DNA of 64,000 bases from Rhinopithecus roxellana (Eukaryota; Chordata; Mammalia; Primates; Cercopithecidae). The position numbers and the translations under genes are program-made. Shown here piece after piece: positions 31,393 to 44,089 of the stretch (position 1 is the first letter of the stretch; each line of letters begins with the position of its first letter). The stretch is taken from positions 60,557,332 through 60,621,331 of the forward strand of contig NC_044566.1 of assembly GCF_007565055.1 (NCBI RefSeq), written 5' to 3'. Below the pieces are notes generated by a model that was not told the origin of the DNA, did not search any database, and saw only the letters and a list, made by a program, of their open reading frames with translations.

Positions 31393-32285
31393 AACAGGTT
31401 TTTTCTAATCAATGTTCAGGCTTTATAAAATCAAAGGTGCAGTTTAAACAATGGAAGAGTGGAAGATCAAAACGAAATGCTCTACAGGAAGCTCAGCACC
31501 GAGGGAAATCCTTGAATATGAAATGACAATAGAGTAAGGAGGTGTCTTGAGCAGATCAGCATAGGGTGAGCTGGGAGTGTTGTTATTGTTGGTTTTTAGT
31601 CTTAGCTGTTCAAGAGTTCTCACCCAGCATATGCAGTATGTAACAGCATTTTACTGAGTCACACACACGCATGTGCATGCACATGCACAGACACACACGT
31701 ACACACAGAGCCTAATTGGAGTACACTAGCTATAAAACAAGGGACAAATTAGGATTCTAGGATTCCTATCAAGCTGTAATTTCTATTTTATTCCAAGTTA
31801 GTCTTCTAAAAAGATTTCTAGGCAGTTCGTTAGAAGCCAAGTGAGAGTTTCAAAATAGATTTCACATGTTTTAAAAAATGGCAGGATCTACTAAAAGACA
31901 ATACTTCAAAATCCCCATGTAATAAAATCTGTGTCTTATTTATGTGTTTTATAATGATAATCTACCTAGGGGTACAAAAGAAACCAGTATTAAAAAAATG
32001 AGACTACCCAAAGAAGGAACTGAAGTGTCAACAAGTGGGAAATAACTCATCAGGTCTGTAAGGAATTCCAGAGAGCAATCAGAAATACTGGTTCTTTCCC
32101 TTTCTACTATATTTCTCACGAGTTCCTGCCACACCTTATTCCTATTTTTCCTGCTGTTCTTTTACTTTTGGGTAAGGTTATGCTCCCTGTGTACTTCTCT
32201 CCCATCTTCTTACCTATTTTATATCTCTTACTCAAGGCACTTTTTGGCCATAGGTGACCTCTGGATTTTCCCCCATGTGAGTACT
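31393..32285. other. No gene seen in about 0.9 kb
   Basis: Apart from the CA/TG tract at 31660-31708 this is AT-rich unassigned DNA. Two minus-strand frames of 61 and 69 codons (31949-32325) have no recognisable motif. Confidence 0.5.
31660..31708. repeat. CA/TG-rich simple repeat
   Basis: Alternating purine-pyrimidine tract (cacacacacgcatgtgcatg, then cacgtacacacag). Confidence 0.8.
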
Positions 32286-32289
32286 TCTT

Positions 32290-32480
32290 ATTGACCACCT
32301 CACACCTGAGCAATGTATAAAGCACCAGGCAAGGTAAATCACCCTGTCCTCATTTTACATGAGAAACTGAAGCTATGAGAGGTTAAGTCACTTGTCTAAG
32401 GCCAGACAGTATGCAAATGATAGATACAAGCCCAAATATTTCTGATTTTAAAGCATGTGCTCTCTACTATACTTATGCCT
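32290..32480 (-). mobile_element. MIR SINE, antisense
   Basis: cctcattttacatgagaaactgaag, gagaggttaagtcacttgtc and ctaaggccagacagtatgc are the reverse-complement MIR core, well preserved for a MIR. Confidence 0.82.
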
Positions 32481-32620
32481 TCATTTAACAAATATTTAGT
32501 CAGCACCTACCATGAGCCAAGTACTGTGCTAAGTGCTTGACACAGAGTGTTGAACATAAAAACAAAAATAGAAATGATCCCTACCCTCATCCAGGCAGCA
32601 GTCTCCTCTCTGAAATGTTT
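32481..32620 (+). mobile_element. Ancient repeat fragment (aacaaatatttagtcagcacc type)
   Basis: It shows caccta...gagccaagtactgtgctaag followed by aaatgatccctaccctcatcc. This is the 5' part of the same ancient family seen at 22, 33.8, 40.4 and 55.5 kb. Confidence 0.5.
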
Positions 32621-33574
32621 CAGAAAGCCTCAGTGTAAAATGGCTCTGGAGCTGCCTATGCCAGAAAGCAGACGTCAGTGACACTAGCTGACGTTTTAAT
32701 TCCTGAGATTTCTAGCATAAAGTTCTCCAGAACCACCAAAACAATGTAAGCAAGGTTTTCATACTGGGGCTCCTCCCTCTCTTCCACACAAACCTTTCAT
32801 GATATCGTGGTCCCTTTTTGACTGTATCTGACTTTCATTTGTGACTGTGATGGACACTAGTTTTCTTCAGATTTTTTTCTGTGTTATAATGTAGTATAGA
32901 CTATGGGTTCTTCCTCTGACTGTACTCTGGGTTGTTGGATCTGGGGCATTTCTCCAAGGTAGATAACCCAGCTAATGAAGGTCAACTCAAGGACTCATCA
33001 CAATTAGTTTTTATTTCTTCATACAGCGCCTCCAGAAATTATAGAAATAGTGCTGAATATCTGGGCTCTGGATTCTTTTACGGTTCAATAATTAGTGTGG
33101 CTTTCATTCTGAAATTCCCTTTATGAAAAGTGAAGGAAAAGTCACAAAAATTCCCTATACACACAAATATTTTCATCATAGTACTGTTAGAGAGAAACAA
33201 ATGTTCAATAGCAGGTACTTGGCTACAGATATCAACTGACATGGAATATTATCACACCATTAACTATTATGATTATGAAGACAATGCAGTAACGCAAGTA
33301 TGAATATAATATAGTGTTAATATAAATATTATATATACATATACAGGAAATAAGAATATATTTTAAATGTGAAAAAAAAGGAAGAAAATGAACCAAAATA
33401 TTTACAGAGTTGTATTAAGAATTATGTGGTTTCTTTTCTCTACTAGCACAAAGAGTATAGCAAAAGACAGATTTGTAGCTATTCCTTCAGCCTTCACGAT
33501 TTCAACACATTTTTATAATAAGCAACCATATAACTTATAACTTCAAGTATAGCCTGACTGTAAAGGGCCCAACA
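32621..33574. other. No gene seen in about 1 kb
   Basis: AT-rich DNA, with no coding or repeat assignment. The segment ggaatattatcacaccattaac near 33243 faintly recalls an L1 3' end. Confidence 0.45.
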
Positions 33575-33785
33575 AATCAAAGGTTGAATTCTGCCTGCAT
33601 AGTGCTGTCTTGGTCATTTTAACTCTCTTTGCCCCCATTTTCTTATCCACAGAACAGAGAAAATAAAGATATCAATCTCATAGGTTTGTTTGAAGGATTA
33701 GATGAGTGAATATGACTAAGAAGCCAAGCACCATACCTGGCACACGGAAAGAAGTTGGTGAGAGTTAGCTGTTACTCATGTATAC
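33575..33785 (+). mobile_element. MIR SINE, sense
   Basis: The block cccattttcttatccacagaacag, atctcataggtttgtttgaagg and atacctggcacacggaa follows forward MIR. Confidence 0.72.
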
Positions 33786-33824
33786 ACGTGGCAGTATCCC
33801 ATTTACAGATCAGGATGCAATCAT

Positions 33825-34235
33825 TCATTCACCTGTCCATGTATTCACTTAACACAGGCTCACTGAGTCCTGCCTAGGTGCCAGGCAATATTCTAGGTGT
33901 TCTTAATAACAAGGCAAATTACATGGTATTTATCCTCAAGGAGCTCACAGTCTAATGAGGGATGTAGGCAAATGACTAGAACTAAGGTTAGAATGAACCT
34001 TAGAACCAAGGTTGGCAGAGGATGATAGGGAGTAATTTGAAGGAGACTCAGCTCAGCTTGGATCCCAAGGCATCTTCCCAGAAGGGATCACACCTAATCC
34101 ATGTTCGGAAAGAGTCTTGGAGTTAATTAGGACAAGGAAGGCATTGGTGGAACAGGGAAGGAGGAAGGACTGCATCGAGTGGGGAAAGGCACCAGAAGGT
34201 GGTGAAGCACACGGGTCTGGGAGGTCAGCGATCAC
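33825..34235 (+). mobile_element. Ancient mammalian repeat (unnamed family)
   Basis: It shows taggtgccaggcaatattctaggtg, aggagctcacagtctaatgagg and ggaaggcattggtggaac in the order of the family at 55.5 kb. Confidence 0.55.
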
Positions 34236-35789
34236 CTAGATGGCACCTGCGTCAATTATGTCAGGACTTCATGAGGAATCTTATCATCTGAGCCAGGCCT
34301 TTTATGAGATGATGATTTACAAGGCAAAATTATTATCTGTGTCTGTACACGTCCATGTGTCATCTCTTAGAAATGCAGTCCTATGCTGTTCTCGAGTCAA
34401 ATCTCTGAATAATACAATATCACATGTTAAAATAGATTGAGGCATCACCCAGTGAACAGCTGTGTCTTCTAGCTATCAGGACTTTGCCGAACAAAAATAC
34501 CTCCATGTGAGTAAGAACGAATTATAATAAGAATTCCATTCGTATTTTGTCATTTTTATTGTACCAAAAAATATGTGTTTGTTACTTTCTCTATAGGAGG
34601 TGACATTTTGCTGACATATTTGGCTAGTTGACGAGATAAGAAATAAGATTCAGGAAATGTACCACAGCAAAAGGATGAGGAGAAAAAAACTAGATGATGC
34701 TACTTGAAATTTTTATAGCTTCTGTTCTTCTTGAAGTTAATTCAAAACATATAACAAATCAAATACACCACTGTGGAAAATTCCATTTCTTGGTGGTGTG
34801 GGAGGGTGGGGTGCGACACAGAGGAAAGAGCCCAGGGTACACTTGTACTAACTGCTCACGTCACTCCCCAGCTGGAGGCCTCAACTATCCCAAATTCTGA
34901 GCTTTCACATTTTATAAGCCAATAGATTTTTCTCCTATCAGAATGGAATATCTGTATACATAATTACCATCTTTTAAAATTTGATGCATAGATCATTAAC
35001 TGTTGTATTATTTATTAAGAGTTAAATTATCCTGATTATTCTAAAAACAATGTTACAAGAATAGGTTTTAAAACTGCTCATTTTCATTCTTTAAAAGCTA
35101 CTACATTATGATTTGTGAAGCTAGATATATAGTCCATATGAAACAGCAGTTGCACGAAAACTTACGTTCCCTAGTATTGATAGCAATGTGAATCTTAGCC
35201 TATGCAAAGCATAATTTTATAAAACGGTCAGTGCCTTAATGGGGAAAAGGGGGCTATCTGAAATTCCTTTTTCAATTTTCCTTTCATAATCTCTATATAT
35301 AACATTTAAACTGTCATCATGAATGCACATATATATTTACATGGCTGTAAATTTGCCAAATTAGAGCCATTTGGAGAAGATTCTCACAGAATTTTTAAAA
35401 GGTCTCAGAACTGATAACAAAACATTGGCTTGAGAGCTAGCAGACTGAAATTATTTTTATCACTTTCCTCCAAATTTATTGAATAGCCTGGAGCTGACCA
35501 GTGTGCTAAAAGTGACCTTGCACACTGCCCAATTTAAGGGGAATGTTCTGGGAATCAGATAATAATTTTAAGATGCTTAGGACAGCTGGTTTGATAGAAA
35601 GAAACAAAAATGCAAACAGTTCCTTATATAGAACCTGTCTAATGTATATTATGACTGAAGCACAGTAGTTAATAAAAAACCAAAGATTTAAAAGATTGTT
35701 TCATGTTTTTCCTATTCTTCATTTCAGTGAGTAGCATGATCATCCAATAAACTGCATAATCTAGACACGTTGGTTAGAGGTAGATATAT
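34236..35789. other. No gene seen in about 1.5 kb
   Basis: AT-rich, only short frames (60-68 codons) without motifs. No repeat recognised. Confidence 0.5.
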
Positions 35790-35960
35790 TTTAAAAAAAG
35801 AAATTAGCATTTATTAGTTACCTACTATCTCCTAGGCACTTAAATGTGTTATCCTTTTAACCTTCACAACCATCCTATTTTATAGATTATAAAACCGAAG
35901 TTCACAAAGGCTAAGTAACTTATCTAAAATCACAGAGTTAATGGAACCTGTTTGTCTATG
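35790..35960 (-). mobile_element. MIR SINE, antisense
   Basis: agcatttattagttacctac, cctaggcacttaaatgtgtt and aggctaagtaacttatctaaaatcacag are the reverse-complement MIR pattern. Confidence 0.8.
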
Positions 35961-36834
35961 TCTCTATTCCATATCTCTTCAATCTTGACATCCCTGGCCA
36001 ATGCTTCCAGTAGGCTATTGAATCTCTGAATTGCACCTGCTGAGTATTTCTTGAGTATGTACCTCGGTCTTACTTTAAGTCTTTACCATTTCTCGCCTAA
36101 TCTAATACATGAGAAGTTTCTAATGGTTTCTTTGGTTCTGAAGTTTATTATTCTTTCTGTACAAGAGCACATAGTCTTAAGAGTTATTTTATTCTAAACA
36201 CAATACTGTTTATGTCATTCTCATGATATATCTTTCTTTATCCCTGGTTTATGAGTTACTTATGAGTAAAGGTAATATCAGCAAGATGGCAGACTAGAAG
36301 CTATAGGCCCTCATTTCCCTATAGAAACACTATATAAAGAGAAGCCCAGGGACCAACGTAGCCTTGTAGGAACTTGAGAAACCAGTTAAGAAGCTGCAGC
36401 AACCAAGTGAGTACCTAATTTAAAACAAAAAAACAAAAAAAACACCAAACTTTTGAGTCCCATTGTTTTGACAACAGGATGTTTTGTCACCTTACTCCCC
36501 AGCATAGCACGGTATACCACCCAGTCCCTCTTCCTTTCTCAGGGGAGAGGAAAAAGAGTGGAACTTGCTTGCAATCTTACGGCTTGTCTGGCAGCTGTCC
36601 AGGGGACTAGCTTCTGTTTGACCTGACTAGGAGCACTGAAGGAAATAGTAGCATAACTTGAATATCAGTTGAAGGCTGCTGAAAGTAGTAGTAGGAGCTG
36701 TAAGGAGATTGCACCTGTGGGCAAAATATTATGGGCAGAGGAATATGATACAACATCTAAGACCCTGAGAAGAAGCAGAGTGAGACTCTTAGAGAAATTA
36801 AGACATTTAAAGTATCCGTGTATAGAGGGAAACT

Positions 36835-36852
36835 GGGGGGGGGAGGGGGGGG
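36835..36852 (+). repeat. G9-A-G8 tract
   Basis: Nine G, one A, eight G on the plus strand, within the L1M 5' region. This is a minimal G-quadruplex-forming sequence. Confidence 0.9.
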
Positions 36853-37299
36853 AAGCACATGTGCTGGCCTTGGGAAGAGACATTTCCAGAAAAAATCTGA
36901 AAGGACCTTGAGATATCATGAGAGGCTGATTATTGGAGGTGTTCCCTTGTATAGAGCCAGTCTGCAAAGACTGGGAGAGGAGGCTGTTCTTTCAAATGCC
37001 CAATTTTTAACAAAAGGTCACAAGGCATATAAAATAGAGGGAAACATGGTCCACTCAAAGGAACAAACTAAATCTCAAGAAACTGACTCTAAAGGAAACA
37101 CAGGCCTTGGATTTAACAAAAACTTCAAATCAACTGTCTTAAATATGCTCAATGAGCTAAAGAAGAACACAGACGAGCAACTAAACAAAATCAAGAAAAT
37201 GATGCATGAACAAAATGAGACTGTCAACAAAGTTTTTAAAAGAACAAAACAAAAATCGTAGAGCTGAAAAACAATAACTGAGATGAAAAACTTGGTAGA

Positions 37300-37593
37300 G
37301 GCCGGGTGCAGTGGCTCACACCCGTAATCCCAGCACTTTAGGAGACTAAGGCAGGGGGATAACAAGGTCAGGAGTTCGAGACCAGCGTGGCTAACATGGT
37401 GAAACCCTGTCTCTACTAAAGATAAAAAAAAAAAAAAAAAAAAATTAGCCAGGCGTGGTGGTGCATTCGTGTAACCCCAGCTCCTTGGGAAGCTGAGGCA
37501 GGAGAATCACTTGAACCTGGGAGGCAGAGGTTGCAGTGAGCCAAGACCGTGCCATTGCACTCCAGCCTGGGTGACAGGGCAAGACGCTATCTC

Positions 37594-37620
<27 letters not shown>
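37300..37620 (+). mobile_element. Alu with internal A21 expansion
   Basis: Full Alu with a long A-run expanding the middle A-rich region (about 37422-37443). Target copies aaaaacttggtagag (37286-37300) and aaaaatttgctagag (about 37621-37635). Confidence 0.94.
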
Positions 37621-37625
<5 letters not shown>

Positions 37626-38284
37626 TTTGCTAGAGGGGTTCAACAGCAGGTTTGAACATGCAGAAGAATGAGCAAACCTGATGATAAGTTATTTGAAATT
37701 ATTATCTGACTAAGAAAAGAAAAAGGAGTGAAGAAAAATAAATAGAAACAAAGGAATTTATGGGACACCATCAAGTGGACTAATATAGGCATTATGAGAG
37801 TTCCAGAAGGAGAACAGATAGAGAAAAAGACAGAGAGCTTATTTGATGAAATAACAACTGTAATCTCCGTGGTGACCACTAGGAAAATAGAATATACAAT
37901 AAGAAAATGAGAAGGCAATCAAAACATGTCACTACAAAAAAATCAAGTCAAGGAAGTCAACGTCAGTAAAACTAAAAGGGTTTGTATAGCATTTCATGGG
38001 GCCTTTACTACTTCACTTTTGGCAGATACACCTGGGCGTTTGGAAGAAGCTATTGATGGAAACAAATAACAGATTAAATCCTTCTGTGGGCTGATTAGTG
38101 TTGCTGTAACAACAACAAATATGTTTTGTGTGAGCAAAAATGGTGTCTCCAAATGTGGCCAGACATAAGGAAATTATGGCAAAAGTCTCAAGAGAGGTCA
38201 GGAGAGAAAGTGTGAGTGAATGAAGATGAAGGCACTTCCCTTATCAGAGATCTTTGGAAGCACCAGTTTGTTAGCAGTATCTTT

Positions 38285-38545
38285 ACATGAAAATATCTAG
38301 TATTTGATAGCATGACAGTGTGACTACAGTCAATGGTAATTTAATTGCATGTTTAAAAATAACTAAAAGAGTATAACTGGATTGTTTATAACACAAAGAA
38401 TAAATGTTTCAGGTGACAGATAGCTTGTTTACCCTGATGTGATTATTACACATTGTATGCCCATATCAAAACATCTCGTATACCCCATAAATATATACAT
38501 CTACTATGTACCCACAACAATTAAAAATTTAAAAAAAGAAACTTT
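38285..38545 (+). mobile_element. L1MA-type 3' end
   Basis: The segment ctagtatttgatagcatgac, caggtgacagatagcttg and gtataccccataaatatatac, ending caattaaaaatttaaaaaaag, is an L1MA 3'UTR end. It could belong to the same LINE as the 5' piece at 36.3 kb after loss of the body, or be separate. Confidence 0.8.
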
Positions 38546-40318
38546 TCCCCTATCGTAGTGTCCACAATCACAATGCATCTTCATGTCTTTATCTCATTTC
38601 TTGTTCTCTGGTAAACAGAAAGATTCCTGTTTAACTGTTAAAGAACCCAAGGGACACGGTTCACACAATTAGTAGACTCTTGTTCTCAAGAGATTTTGAG
38701 ATTTTTTTCTTTTCTATCACTAAATTTTGTTTTTCTTTTAAAATTTACATAATTAAATAGCTAGGTTATTTTATATGTATGTGCTTTGGAGTTTCCATAT
38801 GTTGCCATGACTCTCTTTTTCTATATAATGAATATTGGGTAAATTCCCCTTGAAGAAATAAATCACAAAAGAGATTAAACATTTAAGTAGGAGCACTTTT
38901 TTTACATTCCCCAGTAAAAATTAAAAGTAAACTAATTTATTTCTTCTAAGTAAATAAGCACAAATATTACAACTGGAAATAGGTAATAACCTAAAACTCT
39001 GGGAACCATTTGCAATTAGCCCAGGAGGATTTCTTTACAGATAACCAAACTGACCAGAGGTCAGGTCACGCCATTAGTCACAGAGCCTGGATGATGAAGC
39101 CCAGGTCCTAGTGTATCTTCAAAAACAGTCACTGCTTCACCTTTAGAAAACAATACAGCTCACTCTGCAAGCAATCTATCTCTAAAAAGGAACATATTTT
39201 TAAATAAGAAAAATAAAAAGCAATGTTTGATATTCACAGCTAATTATCTTTATTCTAGTCACCCAGAGCACATCCCAAGCCTTCAGAAGATGGCACCATC
39301 CCGCCTAGGATTAAAAGTGGCACCACACCCCAAACGATTAATGTAGAAATACATATTTGATTATGAACATGACAAGTCAGGAAGGCTGGACCAGCGAGGA
39401 ATAGGTGTGGGAGCAACTGTTATTAAATATTTAAAAAGCACTGATGTACAGTAAGTATAAGTACAATGTGCCAAACATGTAAAGTCCTTGCCCTAAGGAG
39501 TTTGCTGTCAGCTGTAAAGCTGGTTATTCCAGAGATATCTGTTATGTTGCTTCATTTGGTAAACAATCCATTCCATACATCAAAGAGCCATCGCTTCAAT
39601 AAGCTTTCTTAGGGTTAAGAATTTACACCCAATTATTTAACGCAAAATTTGTATATACTTGTCACCATATTAATAATTTTAGGAAATTCACTTTTATTTT
39701 CTGACAAGTTTAAGATTACCTCTCCTTGTTGAGTCTCTTTTCATCCTCTGTATTTTATTCTTCTATATTGTTGCACAAAACACAATTCTGCAACTATGGC
39801 ATACATAATGACACCAGCAAAACTGAAGAGAATTAGAAAGTTTTGATTTTGTAAATCTGTGTTAGACAAGAGAAACTGTCAAATAATCATAGCCAACCCT
39901 ATATGCAGAAGTAAGATAAACTGGTAAAGAATACTGACTCAGAAACATTATGCAACTTGATTGGCGCATGAAAAGCCTACATTATCTTTATCCAAAATAC
40001 AGTAAGGAAAAGAGTAGTGAAAACAGTGATGCTGCCTTGATGGAAAATGATTTTATTTAGCTCAGGGGATGTACAGAGGATATTGTATATTTCTCACTTA
40101 CATAAATCTGTGTAGGACTTGAAGTAGTTAATAAGACAACAGGGATATCTTAAAGCAAAAGTGACATAGCAAGAATCCAAGTGATAAGGGCTTGGAGAGA
40201 AGAGAGAAAAATAACATAAAATTAATACGAAGGAAGACTATTATTTCTTAGAAAATGATATAGCTGTGAGCATGTTTCCAACGGCTAAGACAGAGCAGGC
40301 AGTTCAAATAGGCTAAAT
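38546..40318. other. No gene seen in about 1.8 kb
   Basis: AT-rich DNA. A MIR-like antisense piece is visible at about 39030-39125 (acagataaccaaactgacca, gtcacagagcctggatgatg). No coding signal. Confidence 0.55.
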
Positions 40319-40324
40319 ATTTAC

Positions 40325-40368
40325 TCATTCATTCACTCATTCATTCATTCATTCATTCATTATTCATT
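40325..40368. repeat. (TTCA)n microsatellite
   Basis: About 10 tetranucleotide units of ttca/attc with two interruptions; likely polymorphic. Confidence 0.9.
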
Positions 40369-40870
40369 TGTGTGATATAGTTTTCTACCTTCAGAAGCCT
40401 TGGAACCTCGGTTGGGGGTGGCAATACCAATACATATGTACAGACTTAAACGCCATAATACCATGATGTGCAAAGATCTGTGGAACAAAAGGCAGAATAC
40501 AACTAAATCATGTGGGGGTGTGAGTGTGAGGGACAGTTTGAGAGATATGATGACATTTGAGCTTACCCTTGGAATAGAATATGACTCACAGACAAGCAAG
40601 GTGGGCAAATGAGGAAGGCTGTGTGAGAACATACGCCATAGGAATGCCATCAGGGTCAGAGAGCAGTCCATGGTGTGGTGGGACTGGAGTAGTGTGCAGA
40701 GAAGGATAAGGGCCAGGAAAGAAAGCCTTCCATCTGTGCATGGGGTCAGACTGGGAGGGCTGCTGAGTCTTCAATGCCGTGCTGAAGAATGTGGGCTTGA
40801 TTCCAAAAAAAAGTTTAAACATGAGAGAGACACTATCAAAAAAAAAAAAAAAAAAAGCAGATTGTTACAG
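40369..40870 (+). mobile_element. Ancient mammalian repeat (unnamed family)
   Basis: It shows gatgacatttgagcttaccc, gggactggagtagtgtgcag and gaatgtgggcttgattcc in family order, and ends near an A18 run at about 40840. Chance frames on both strands (70-103 codons) run through it. Confidence 0.5.
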
Positions 40871-41965
40871 AAAATCTACCAGCGGATGAGAGAACTACTT
40901 CAGGAATGCAGTTCTAGACTCCAGGAGTCTTTAGGATGGTAGACATTCCTGGGATCAGTTATTATTTTTATTCCACTTTAGAAGGAAGAATCCAGGGCAC
41001 ACTAGGTGGGTAAATTATGGGCTAGATTCACACACTATTAATGGAAGGAGGAGAATATAACATAGTTATGGGGATGAAGGGATCAGCATTTCCTGAGCAC
41101 CCACGGTGGGCAGAAATCACTGGATACACGTGTCAGGGAAAGGAAAAAAAAAATAGAAAACTTAGCTCTTCTATTCAAAGAGCTAATAATTAAGATAGAA
41201 AAATGACAGATGCATGCCAAAAGACAGTAAACTTATTAGGAATAATATAGATATTTATTTATTCACACAAGAGTTGATATCTTCCTGAAAAGCATATATC
41301 CCATTTTTATAAAATGAATAATTTAAAATGCATTTATATAAGGAAATGTATCAATTCATACTATGGATAATTTATACACTTGATAATGACCCTCCAATCA
41401 GTTTCTGATTTTTTGTAATTAAATTATTTTTCAAAAAGAACAAAGTTATATTGTAAAATGAGTTGCAAAAAAGCTACCCTCATTGAGTAATGTTGTTACT
41501 CAAATTAACATATGAACTTATCACAAATTATTAAGTAATAAAAATATAAAATAACGTGGAACTCTGCTAACAAGACAGTTCTACTCACTGATCATTTAAG
41601 TTCCCTGGGTTGTCCCCAAACAAGCTTTATCTTCTATGTGCCTTAGCTAAACCGGTCACTGTGCCTGTTCAGGTGAATACAACTATTTTCATAGCAAGAG
41701 AAATACTCTTAAGACTGGAGAAATATGAGTCTTATCCTTTCCTAATGAGTGCACCAAAGTTTTAATTGACAGAACTTCTAAAAAAGAGCATGGTCTTTGG
41801 TAAGTAAGAGAGTCTGAGCAACAGGATGATGGAGGGATGTTTAACTCCAATCACCATGCAGATTTTCCAGGGCTCTGTTTGGACTAAGGTTTACAGTATA
41901 TGCAAAAGAGAGAAAAATGCTGTCTGGACTCCAACTGACTTCTGTAGAGGATGAGTCTTGTTAGA
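40871..41965. other. No gene seen in about 1.1 kb
   Basis: AT-rich with no coding signal or recognised repeat. Confidence 0.5.
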
Positions 41966-41968
41966 CTA

Positions 41969-42135
41969 CAGTTTCTCAAAGAATAAGCTGAAGATCCTTC
42001 TAACAGAATCAAATCATGACTATTAAAAGTACCGATCCCTCAGCCAACCCCAAACCTGAAAAACCAGCATCTGAAATTTTAACAAGATTTGCAGAAGGTT
42101 CTCATGGACCCTTATGATAACCATGGGCTGAAAGG
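41969..42135 (+). mobile_element. MER5-like hAT-Charlie DNA element
   Basis: It shows cagtttctcaaagaataagc, accccaaacctgaaaaacc and gcatctgaaattttaacaag with gcagaaggttctcatgg, following the MER5-type pattern. Decayed; orientation conventional. Confidence 0.5.
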
Positions 42136-43740
42136 GAGTAGTCTCAGGTGGTCCTTTGGTTTATGATGGGTACCTTGACTGGTTTCAGATGTGCAATGAT
42201 AGGTCTGAAGAAGGGCTTGGGAGTAGGGCTGGAAAGAGCAGAACTGCTCTATATGATCGAGGAAGAAGAAAGTAAAATTCTGGGGACATTATGGTAGAAG
42301 GAAATTTGAAAGGAAAGATGGAAGAGAAGGAAAAAAGAGCCATCTTGATGGCCAGAGGTTGAATACGGGTAGAACATGATTTAAGAAATCTTGAAGGAGA
42401 GGGTGGCTGAGAGGGCTTTGCAAGAATAAGGCCCTCTGCTGTTAAATCAAAGTTGTTTGTGCTGAATGAATATCTACATTTTGAATTCTTTTTGTCTCTC
42501 CAGACATCCAGCAGAATCCACTACACATACAGAGGCTTTTATGGTTGGGTTGAGTTTTTATTTGCAGAAGTCAAGGCAAGAAGGTGAACTTCATTTCTGA
42601 ACCCACACACAATACAGAATAGAGACAATATGAGGGAAAAAAATCATAAATGACCAAAAAAGGAAAAACAAATAAACAAAACATTCACAGGAGCAGAAAC
42701 TTAAGCACAAGGACCCATGTCCCTGAAAAGTTATAAACATCTTTGGATTGAGCCTGAGACTATCCACAGGTATGGAAAGGAAGCTTGACCAATCTACTTA
42801 AATTTTAAGAGCAAAGTGCTCCCAGATGACATTTGGGTTATATGAAGTCATATGATCTTTTCCTTCTACTACTCAACAGAACAAACAAAACACAAAACAA
42901 AATGACCTTCTACATATTCAAACTCTTGGGCTTAGGAGAAATTGGGCTTTGTATTTGTTTTTAAAATCTGCTTTATTAGAATCTTTTTTCCAAGGCAATG
43001 ATTATTTCTAACATCTCACTTTAGAGGTGTAGTACTTACAGTTAGACACCTTTTTAAGCTGAGGACCACATAAAATAACAGGGTGACATCTTTTTCAGGG
43101 ACTAAATTGAGCCCTGACAACCTATAAAAGGGGACCCACTTCCAGGCCCACAGCTGCTCCACCAGCATATTTAAGCCAGATCTACTATTTCCATTCACTG
43201 CCCCTTTAATTAGAGGTTTCTTAACTGATTTTTAAATAGGGATTTGGTTATTATCTGTGTGGGAAAAATGATACACTTTTTTGTTCAACTACTAAGACAC
43301 ATAGCAGTAATGCTGCTTTTGGTTACAATTTTTTTTTTTAACATGAGAATGGAACAAACTTCAGAGAATATTTGGTAAAGGAGAACTTAAAGGTAAGAAG
43401 TTGCAATTTTTCACCCAGTTTCAAACTGGTTCTCTTAACATTTAACAGACTGTTTTCCATATGCCTCAGTTTCCTCACTGTGAAATGGGAGTGGTAACAA
43501 ATCTCAGTCTGTCAGGATGATGACTATTGAGTAGACCCTTACCTTTCAAAAGGAATATATCCTGAGACATATTCTTCAAAAAGGAATGTTTAGGACCTTG
43601 GTTTTCTCCTGGATCATATCTCTGAGGAGAATCACACTTCCTGTGTGTTTCCTTGAGCTAAAGCTATAATACCTTGAACTAAAATCTCCTCTTTTTCACT
43701 TAATGGCTATTTTCATCAAAGAAAGACTTTTTCTCTTTTA
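42136..43740. other. No gene seen in about 1.6 kb
   Basis: AT-rich, purine-rich in part (42240-42430). No coding signal or recognised repeat. Confidence 0.5.
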
Positions 43741-43767
43741 AGGACAGACTGCAAAATAAAACCAGTT

Positions 43768-44075
43768 GGCCGGGCGCGGTGGCTCAAGCCTGTAATCCCA
43801 GCACTTTGGGAGGCCGAGACGGGCGGATCACGAGGTCAGGAGTTTGAGACCATCCTGGCTAACACGGTGAAACCCCGTCTCTACTGAAAAATACAAAAAA
43901 GCTAGCCGGGCGAGGTGGCTGGCGCCTGTAGTCCCAGCTACTTGGGAGGCTGAGGCAGAAGAATGGCGTAAACCCGGGAGGCGGAGCTTGCAGTGAGCTG
44001 AGATCCGGCCACTGCACTCCAGCCCGGGCGACAGAGCAAGACTCCATCTCAAAAAAAATAAAAAAATAAAAAAAT
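43768..44075 (+). mobile_element. Young Old World monkey-specific AluY
   Basis: It carries gctcaagcctg, ctctactgaaaaatac, gctagccgggcgaggtgg and gagatccggcc, variants shared with the Alu at 60935. The target duplication aaataaaaccagtt is perfect (43754-43767 and 44076-44089). Low divergence implies recent insertion. Confidence 0.96.
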
Positions 44076-44089
44076 AAATAAAACCAGTT

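Larger units (their letters stand above)
36285..37970 (+). mobile_element. Old L1M 5' region and ORF1 start, split by an Alu
   Basis: It begins with the L1-like start agcaagatggcagactagaag. It contains aaactaaatctcaagaaactgac and, either side of an Alu, gtagagctgaaaaacaataactg and gagggg ttcaacagcaggtttg, the L1M ORF1/5'UTR pattern. A 147-codon open piece (36818-37261; ends FKRTKQKS) is the coiled-coil-like part and ends at a stop before the Alu. It is decayed and inactive. Confidence 0.68.

Noticed and set aside
36818..37261. 147-codon plus-strand frame as a host gene
   Set aside because: It starts in a G-run translation and ends in L1M ORF1-like coiled coil; the surrounding sequence is an old LINE.
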